This document shows, one piece after another, positions 35,473 to 41,244 of a stretch of DNA of 41,244 bases. A program made the translations under genes and the position numbers. The stretch spans positions 1 to 41,244 of the forward strand of contig JACQGQ010000090.1 in NCBI GenBank assembly GCA_016199495.1, given 5' to 3'. How positions within the stretch are numbered: the stretch's first letter is position 1; the number at the start of each line of letters is the position of its first letter. This DNA comes from Chloroflexota bacterium. Lineage in GTDB: Bacteria; Chloroflexota; Dehalococcoidia; Dehalococcoidales; UBA2162. The notes under the pieces are model-generated. The model was not told where the DNA came from. It did no database searches and was given only the letters and a program-made list of their open reading frames with translations.

Positions 35473-35505
35473 CAGCTATATAATTAAATCTAAAGGGAGG
35501 CAAAA

Positions 35506-36285
35506 TTGGAAAAATTCACTCCGGTAGGGGAAAAAGATGTCACCCGGGCGATAGTTACTGAGTTTGCCCGGCAGTTTGAAGAATATGTGGAAAGCGATTG
35601 TGTCATTATTGGCGGTGGTCCCAGTGGGCTCATGGCCGGGCGTAACTTAGCCAGGGCTGGTAAGAAGGTGCTGATTGTCGAACGGAATAATTATATCGGC
35701 GGTGGCTTCTGGATTGGGGGTTACCTGATGAATAAGGTAACGGTGAGGCACCCCGGAGAGAGGGTTTTAGCTGAGCTTGGTATTCCGTATAAAGCGGTTG
35801 CCGAGGGTTTACTGGTGGCTGATGGACCCCACGCCTGCTCAAAACTTATTGCTTCCGCCTGTGATGCCGGGGTTAAGTTTGCCAATATGACAGTCTTCGA
35901 GGATTTAGTCTTGAGAGAAGACGGGCGAGTGTGTGGTGCCGTAATCAACTGGACACCTGTCTCAGCCTTGCCCAGGGAGATAACCTGCGTTGACCCGGTA
36001 GCCATCGAATCGAAAGTAGTGCTCGATGCTACCGGGCACGATGCCCAGGTAGTGAAGAAACTGGAAGAAAGAGGGCTGATTAAGACCAAAGGTTTTGGCG
36101 CCATGTGGGTGGAGAGGTCGGAGGACCTGATTCTGGAGCATACCGGTGAGGTTCATCCCGGCTTAATTGTCGCCGGCATGGCGGTATCAACCGTCTATGG
36201 ATTACCGCGCATGGGGCCAACATTTGGCGGGATGCTTCTCTCCGGAGAAATTGCCGCTGAAATTATTTTGGAGAAATTGAAATAG
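35506..36285 (+). CDS. thi4: Thi4-family adenosine thiazole synthase with an active-site Cys
   Basis: A 259-residue flavin-fold protein of the Thi4/ribose-1,5-bisphosphate isomerase-like family that builds the thiazole part of thiamine from NAD and glycine. Motifs: [61 protein letters not shown] and [11 protein letters not shown]. Cys161, just before VDPVAIESK, stands where eukaryotic Thi4 has the sulfur-donor Cys and sulfide-using archaeal enzymes have His. TTG 35506 is used, with GGGAGG five bases ahead. It leads a run with mnmA, fdhD and nadA. The chemistry (self-sacrificing or sulfide-using) needs testing. Confidence 0.88.
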   Translation: MEKFTPVGEKDVTRAIVTEFARQFEEYVESDCVIIGGGPSGLMAGRNLARAGKKVLIVERNNYIGGGFWIGGYLMNKVTVRHPGERVLAELGIPYKAVAEGLLVADGPHACSKLIASACDAGVKFANMTVFEDLVLREDGRVCGAVINWTPVSALPREITCVDPVAIESKVVLDATGHDAQVVKKLEERGLIKTKGFGAMWVERSEDLILEHTGEVHPGLIVAGMAVSTVYGLPRMGPTFGGMLLSGEIAAEIILEKLK

Positions 36286-36300
36286 GTGCCTGGGAGAATA

Positions 36301-37080
36301 ATGAAGGTTTTTCTCTACGACGAGGGCGTCGGGGAAGAACTAAACATCGAGGAGATTGCCCGATATCTGAGACAGAAGCTAGGGAAAGCTGAGATTGAGC
36401 TGAGAGGAAATCTCTTTAGTTTCAATCTTTCCCGGGGTAGGGCCGAAGATTATGCTGGAAAAATCGCCAGCAGCAAAATTCCGGAGGTCGGTCGAGAGAT
36501 AGTGGCCGGGCAGGAACTCCTCTACGGTGAGATAGAATATGAAAAAAGGCGAATCTCAGGCAAGACAAGGGCTTTCGGCATCCTCTACGATGGGTTTCAT
36601 CTGCAGCGGGTATTTCGCCAGATGATACCAGGAGAGGAGCTCCGGCTTGACTTTGCTCACATCATCTTTACCAATCGCCTGCTGGCTACCTGGGATGACA
36701 GCAATAAAAAATATCACCTGAGAACCAGTATCTACGGTATTCCTTCCCTTGTCTCAACGACAGGACTCGTCGAGGCACCGGCAAAACCGAGGGACTATTA
36801 CCTTATTAAGCAACAATACGAGAGCTTGGGCAAGGATTTAACCGAGCTTAAAGACAGATTTAAGGGGAGCTTTATTGATTATGAAGATAAGCGCCTCACC
36901 GAGGTTGCCAAGGGGTATGCCATGCAGGCGGTTTTCTATTCTTTAACCGGTAACCCCTTTTGTCAAGATAAAGGCTGCCGCCTGTACAACGCTCACTGGC
37001 AAGAGGAACTTATCTTTGCCCAGTTGGAGAGCGACTACGAGTTTTGCCCGCGACATTCCAGGCTTTTGGAGAAAGCTTGA
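36301..37080 (+). CDS. conserved-looking protein of unknown function with C-terminal Cys motifs
   Basis: A 259-residue soluble protein. I do not recognise it with confidence; it resembles a group of archaeal proteins loosely described as putative metallopeptidases (the DUF6775 type), but no HExxH motif is present. Visible: an N-terminal alpha/beta part (MKVFLYDEGVGEELNIEEIARYL), a middle segment with AHIIFTNRLLATWDD and YHLRTSIYGIPSL, and a Cys-bearing end, FCQDKGCRLYNAHWQEEL, then FCPRHSRLL, which could bind a metal. ATG 36301 has GGGAG five bases ahead; GTG 36286 would add five residues. It lies 15 bases after thi4 and 42 before mnmA, so probably in one operon. Confidence 0.75.
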   Translation: MKVFLYDEGVGEELNIEEIARYLRQKLGKAEIELRGNLFSFNLSRGRAEDYAGKIASSKIPEVGREIVAGQELLYGEIEYEKRRISGKTRAFGILYDGFHLQRVFRQMIPGEELRLDFAHIIFTNRLLATWDDSNKKYHLRTSIYGIPSLVSTTGLVEAPAKPRDYYLIKQQYESLGKDLTELKDRFKGSFIDYEDKRLTEVAKGYAMQAVFYSLTGNPFCQDKGCRLYNAHWQEELIFAQLESDYEFCPRHSRLLEKA

Positions 37081-37122
37081 CATGGCCGGCTTTTTACAGC
37101 GCTCTGGGGGAATATAAAAGTT

Positions 37123-38229
37123 ATGCCTACTAAAAAGGATAGGGTAAAAGTAGTGGTCGCCATGAGTGGCGGGGTGGATTCATCCGTGGCTGCGGCTCTC
37201 CTTAAAGAGCAGGGTTACCAGGTCAGCGGGGTAACCATGAAAATATGGGATGGGGCAGCCTGTCTTGAAGAGGGGAGGCGCCATGGCTGCTACGGGCCCG
37301 GTGAGGCAACCGATATCGAAGACGCCCGAGAGGTTGCCCGAACTTTGGGCATCGATTTCCATGTTTTTGACCTGAGGCAAGAATACAAAACTGAGGTCCT
37401 GGATTACTTGTGCCGTGAGTATCTGTCAGGCAGAACTCCTAATCCCTGTCTCAGGTGTAACCATAAGATTAAATTTGCTGCCTTGCTCGAAAAGGTTCAA
37501 GATAATGGAATCGAGTTTGACTATTTTGCCAGCGGCCATTATGCCCGGGTAGAATATGATGAAAGCAAAGACCGCTATCTGCTGAAAAAGGCGAGGGACT
37601 TGAGTAAAGACCAGTCCTATTTTATTTCATCTTTGTCCCAGGCTCAGCTTAGCCGTGCCCTCTTTCCTCTCGGTGACTATACCAAGGAAGAGGTCAGAAA
37701 GATGGCTGCCGATTTCAGGTTGGGGGTCGACCACAAACCGGAGAGCCAGGATTTTATTAGCGGTGGTTATTCTTTGTTTGTGGAAACAGCCTCGCCGGGA
37801 GCAATACTGGATAAGGAGGGGAATATCCTGGGGGAGCACCGGGGAATCCCGTCTTATACTATCGGGCAACGTAAGCGCTTGGGCATCTCAGCCAGAGAGC
37901 CGCTCTACGTTACTGCTATCGACCTGGAGGAAAATGCTATCATTGTCGGCCGCAGAGAAGAGTTGTATCAGGACGAGTTTATCGCCTCAAGACTAAACTG
38001 GATAGCCATCGAAAAATTAGAACGACCGACTGAGGTTAAAGCCAGGATAAGGTACCGTCACCGGGAGGCCGAAGCCACGGTAACACCCCGGGGTGATGAT
38101 AAAATCCAGGTAAAGTTCGGGGAGCCACAAATGGCAATCACTCCCGGGCAGGCGGTCGTCTTTTACTGTGGAGATATGGTAGTCGGTGGGGGAACAATCG
38201 AGACCATCGGGAAGGAACGATATGGCTAA
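37123..38229 (+). CDS. mnmA: tRNA-specific 2-thiouridylase, variant without the usual second Cys
   Basis: A 368-residue PP-loop enzyme that thiolates U34 of tRNA. Seen: VVVAMSGGVDSSVAAALLKEQGY (ATP), TPNPCLRCNHKIKF with C109 and C112, FASGHYARV, KDQSYFISSL and YTIGQRKRLGI. In E. coli the second catalytic Cys (C199) lies in a GICFIG-type motif after the ESTG/DSTG stretch; here the aligned part reads ESQDFISGGY (207-216) with no Cys. Extra cysteines occur at C47 and C56 in a GCYGPGEATDIEDAR segment. This is a known-looking subfamily but a departure from the textbook pair, and a CxxC-bound [4Fe-4S] mode is possible. Confidence 0.9.
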   Translation: MPTKKDRVKVVVAMSGGVDSSVAAALLKEQGYQVSGVTMKIWDGAACLEEGRRHGCYGPGEATDIEDAREVARTLGIDFHVFDLRQEYKTEVLDYLCREYLSGRTPNPCLRCNHKIKFAALLEKVQDNGIEFDYFASGHYARVEYDESKDRYLLKKARDLSKDQSYFISSLSQAQLSRALFPLGDYTKEEVRKMAADFRLGVDHKPESQDFISGGYSLFVETASPGAILDKEGNILGEHRGIPSYTIGQRKRLGISAREPLYVTAIDLEENAIIVGRREELYQDEFIASRLNWIAIEKLERPTEVKARIRYRHREAEATVTPRGDDKIQVKFGEPQMAITPGQAVVFYCGDMVVGGGTIETIGKERYG

Positions 38230-38326
38230 AATAATCGCCGTCTTTACAGTCGATACGAAGGAGGGAATCCGTGACGGGCTTCTCCCGGCGGGAGATAAGC
38301 AACGGATAGGCAGAGATGGAAAATAA
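38222..38326 (+). CDS. possible 34-residue ORF bridging mnmA and fdhD
   Basis: ATG 38222 overlaps the mnmA stop and has AAGGA five bases ahead. The product, beginning MAKIIAVFTVDTKEGIRDGL, ends inside the fdhD start region, overlapping it by 11 bases. It could couple translation of mnmA and fdhD or be a remnant. No family recognised, and its short length gives weak support. Confidence 0.3.
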   Translation: MAKIIAVFTVDTKEGIRDGLLPAGDKQRIGRDGK

Positions 38327-39113
38327 TGAGGTAGCGAAGATTCCGGTATGGCGACTTATCGGGGAAAGCGGCCGTAAAATCGAGGATGTAGTTGCCAGAG
38401 AATCTCCCCTGACCATCTTCTTGAATAACCAGGAGCTAGTAACGCTGCTCTGCTCCCCTAAAGATTTAGGCTATTTAGCTATCGGCTTTCTTTTCTCCGA
38501 GGGGTTAGTTGGCAGCAAAGCTGAAATTAAGAAGGTAATGGTTGACCAGCCGAGAGGTGTCGCCCGAGTAGAAACCGAAGGGGCTGATGCCCTGGCTGAT
38601 GAGCTTGTCTTCAAGCGCTTTATCACCTCGGGCTGCGGCCGGGGGGCATCTTTCTATAGTGCCGCTGATGTGCAAAACCAGGTGAGAGTAGAATCTCAAA
38701 CGCAAATATCAACTGAGCAGGTGCACACACTAATGAAGGAGTTCATCAGGCACTCGGAGGTGTTTAAGACAACGGGTGGCGTTCACAGTGCCGCCCTGTG
38801 TGATACTAAGAGCATCCTCGTCTTCAACGAGGACATCGGCCGGCATAATGCCATTGACAAAATCTTTGGCGAATGCCTACTGGAGGCTATACCAACAGAT
38901 GGGCGGCTGATAATTACCAGCGGCCGAATCTCCTCGGAGATATTACTCAAGGTCGCCAAGAGAAACTTGCCGATACTTATTTCCAAGTCGGCGCCGACTG
39001 ACCTGGGAGTGAAGTTAGCCGATGATTTAGGTATAACCCTGCTCGGCTTCGTCCGGGGAAAAAGGATAAACGTTTATACCAATGACTGGAGGATAGTTAA
39101 TGATGGCCGATAG
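38316..39113 (+). CDS. fdhD: formate dehydrogenase accessory sulfurtransferase FdhD
   Basis: A 265-residue FdhD, which passes sulfur from a cysteine desulfurase to the molybdenum cofactor of formate dehydrogenase. Motifs: LGYLAIGFLFSEGLV, FITSGCGRGASFYSA, TGGVHSAALC, FNEDIGRHNAIDKIFG, LIITSGRISSEILLKVA and LISKSAPTDLGVKLA. The E. coli CxxC (C121/C124) is represented by Cys107 only; Gly110 replaces the second Cys. No formate dehydrogenase gene is visible in the window. It overlaps nadA by about 11 bases, so the run is translationally coupled. Its ribosome site is weak. Confidence 0.92.
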   Translation: MENNEVAKIPVWRLIGESGRKIEDVVARESPLTIFLNNQELVTLLCSPKDLGYLAIGFLFSEGLVGSKAEIKKVMVDQPRGVARVETEGADALADELVFKRFITSGCGRGASFYSAADVQNQVRVESQTQISTEQVHTLMKEFIRHSEVFKTTGGVHSAALCDTKSILVFNEDIGRHNAIDKIFGECLLEAIPTDGRLIITSGRISSEILLKVAKRNLPILISKSAPTDLGVKLADDLGITLLGFVRGKRINVYTNDWRIVNDGR

Positions 39114-40020
39114 TGATGCCGAGCTAAAAGAGGAAATCATAAGGCTCAAGGAAAAAAGAAATGCTATTATTCTGGTACATAACTATCAACTGGGTGAGGT
39201 TCAGGATATGGCTGACTTTATCGGGGATTCCCTGGAGCTGAGCCAGAAGGCCGCCGGGACTAAGGCTGATGTTATCGTTTTCTGTGGTGTCCACTTTATG
39301 GCAGAAACAGCCTCCATCATCTGTCCAGACAAGAAGGTCTTGCTGCCGGATATGCATGCCGGCTGCCCGATGGCTAATATGATTACTGTCTCAGGCTTAA
39401 GAGAGAAAAAGAAGGAGCATCCCGGGGCTAAGGTAGTCTGTTATGTTAATACTACGGCTGCGGTCAAAGCGGAGTCTGATATTTGCTGCACCTCGGCTAA
39501 CGGGGTCAGGATTGTTGAGCAGATACCGCTAAATGAGGAAATTATCTTTGTTCCTGACCAGTATCTGGGTGGTCATATCGCCGCTAAAACCGGGCGTAAA
39601 ATGATTCTCTGGCCCGGCTATTGCCCTACCCATATCAGGATACGACCACAGGATATTGCCCGACAAAAAGCCGAACATCCGCAAGCTAAGGTCGTCGCCC
39701 ACCCGGAATGCCGCCCCGAGGTGACTGCCCTGGCTGACGAAGTGCTGAGCACGGGAGGCATGATTAGATTTTCCCGTGAAACTGAAGCAGAAGAGATAAT
39801 TATCGGCACGGAGATTGGGATAATATACCGGCTGAGGAAGGAAAATCCGGGAAAAAGATTCTTCCCGGCTTCTGAGCAAGCGGTCTGCCCCAGAATGAAG
39901 CTAATTACCCTGGAGAGTATCCGCTGGTCTTTGCAGGAGATGGCTCCTGAGGTGAAGGTTCCAGAAAGGATTCGTCTCAAGGCAAAAATTGCTGTGGATA
40001 AAATGCTCGAGGTTGGCTGA
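39103..40020 (+). CDS. nadA: quinolinate synthase
   Basis: A 305-residue NadA that condenses iminoaspartate and dihydroxyacetone phosphate to quinolinate, the NAD precursor. The three [4Fe-4S] cysteines are in DMHAGCPMANM, WPGYCPTHIRI and EQAVCPRMKLITL; substrate motifs LVHNYQLGEVQDMADFIGDSLELS and VVAHPECRPEV are present. ATG 39103 is preferred over ATG 39100 on size only. Its usual partners nadB and nadC are not in the window; nadE is at 28789. Last protein gene before the rRNA. Confidence 0.95.
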   Translation: MADSDAELKEEIIRLKEKRNAIILVHNYQLGEVQDMADFIGDSLELSQKAAGTKADVIVFCGVHFMAETASIICPDKKVLLPDMHAGCPMANMITVSGLREKKKEHPGAKVVCYVNTTAAVKAESDICCTSANGVRIVEQIPLNEEIIFVPDQYLGGHIAAKTGRKMILWPGYCPTHIRIRPQDIARQKAEHPQAKVVAHPECRPEVTALADEVLSTGGMIRFSRETEAEEIIIGTEIGIIYRLRKENPGKRFFPASEQAVCPRMKLITLESIRWSLQEMAPEVKVPERIRLKAKIAVDKMLEVG

Positions 40021-40084
40021 GAGGCGGCGCCGGGGCAACCATACCACCATTTCCGCCAACTTTTATTATTGCTGGTGCGCCGTC

Positions 40085-40113
40085 TTGACAAGGTTCTAGG
40101 AATATGTTAGAGT
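40085..40113 (+). promoter_or_regulatory. strong promoter-like sequence ahead of the 23S gene
   Basis: A consensus TTGACA (40085-40090), 17 bases, then TAGAGT (40108-40113). It lies about 160 bases before the mature 23S start, a usual distance for an rRNA promoter. Confidence 0.6.
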
Positions 40114-40191
40114 TACTGTGAGGTTTTGAGGTTACTATTGATGAAGATGGTGGATACATAAGGTAAAGGACTGGTGGTTGATAGCCAAGCT

Positions 40192-40228
40192 GGCGGCTTG
40201 GTGATGACTCACCGAGCCGCCGTTTTAT
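40192..40228 (+). terminator. strong hairpin with U-rich tail between the promoter and 23S
   Basis: GGCGGCTTGGTGA (40192-40204) pairs over 13 bases, with one T-G wobble, with 40209-40221; the loop is four bases and GTTTTATTG follows. By form this is an intrinsic terminator. It would stop read-through from nadA, yet it also lies downstream of the promoter at 40085, so either antitermination occurs or another promoter closer to the 23S start is used. Confidence 0.7.
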
Positions 40229-40276
40229 TGTCGTACTTTAACAATTGAATAATGGACTGATATCAAATCTGAAGCA

Positions 40277-41244
<968 letters not shown>

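Overview
The window looks like a chromosome segment of an anaerobic Chloroflexota bacterium, most likely a relative of the Dehalococcoidia. The evidence is a 23S rRNA gene with no 16S gene in front of it, an archaeal-type split glutamate synthase, an NrpR-like (archaeal-type) nitrogen regulator, a fused transaldolase/phosphoglucose isomerase, an STT3-type oligosaccharyltransferase and a Thi4-type thiazole synthase. This assignment is inference from gene content; no database search was possible.

Layout. (1) 1-2771, plus strand: a nitrite-assimilation unit made of a NifI2-like PII protein, a ferredoxin-nitrite reductase and a NifI1-like PII protein, followed by a cut-off formate/nitrite transporter start. 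(2) About 2745-11377, minus strand: a sugar-phosphate block (glucan phosphorylase remnant, glucose dehydrogenase-like enzyme, cyclase-family hydrolase, RpiB, fused Tal-Pgi, 6-phosphogluconate dehydrogenase, dual-specificity phosphatase, transketolase remnant). Both ends of this block are broken genes abutting broken genes of the flanks. (3) About 11376-12812: a large serine recombinase that has lost its catalytic N-terminus; its 3' end carries a tmRNA/tRNA 3'-end-like sequence that may be an attachment site. (4) 12942-16216: an STT3 oligosaccharyltransferase (minus) and a DinB-family protein (plus). (5) 16547-28722: a nitrogen-assimilation region with a polyferredoxin, HisH, a flavin oxidoreductase, glutaminase, HisF, and the FMN and GXGXG subunits of glutamate synthase, then an atypical OmpR-type regulator, a 40-residue membrane peptide, an ammonium transporter and two glutamine synthetases. 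(6) 28789-32583: NAD synthetase, an NrpR-like regulator and a metallo-beta-lactamase-fold hydrolase. (7) 32759-35182, minus: a membrane-anchored surface protein with about 21 tandem 12-residue repeats. (8) 35506-40020: Thi4, an unknown Cys-containing protein, MnmA, FdhD and NadA. (9) From about 40277 to the end: the 5' third of 23S rRNA.

The most connected observation concerns regulation. Three separate promoters (PII-nirA, the glutamate synthase operon, and the small-ORF/amt unit) each carry four five-base half-sites spaced exactly 11 bases apart, starting GTAAC then TTAAC or TTGAC. This resembles the GlnR box of Actinobacteria. The OmpR-type regulator gene lies just before one of these boxes, and its receiver domain lacks the phospho-acceptor aspartate, as expected of a phosphorylation-independent orphan regulator. 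The window therefore suggests a GlnR-like regulon in a non-actinobacterial lineage, alongside an archaeal-type NrpR homologue and two NifI-type PII proteins attached to a nitrite reductase instead of to nitrogenase.
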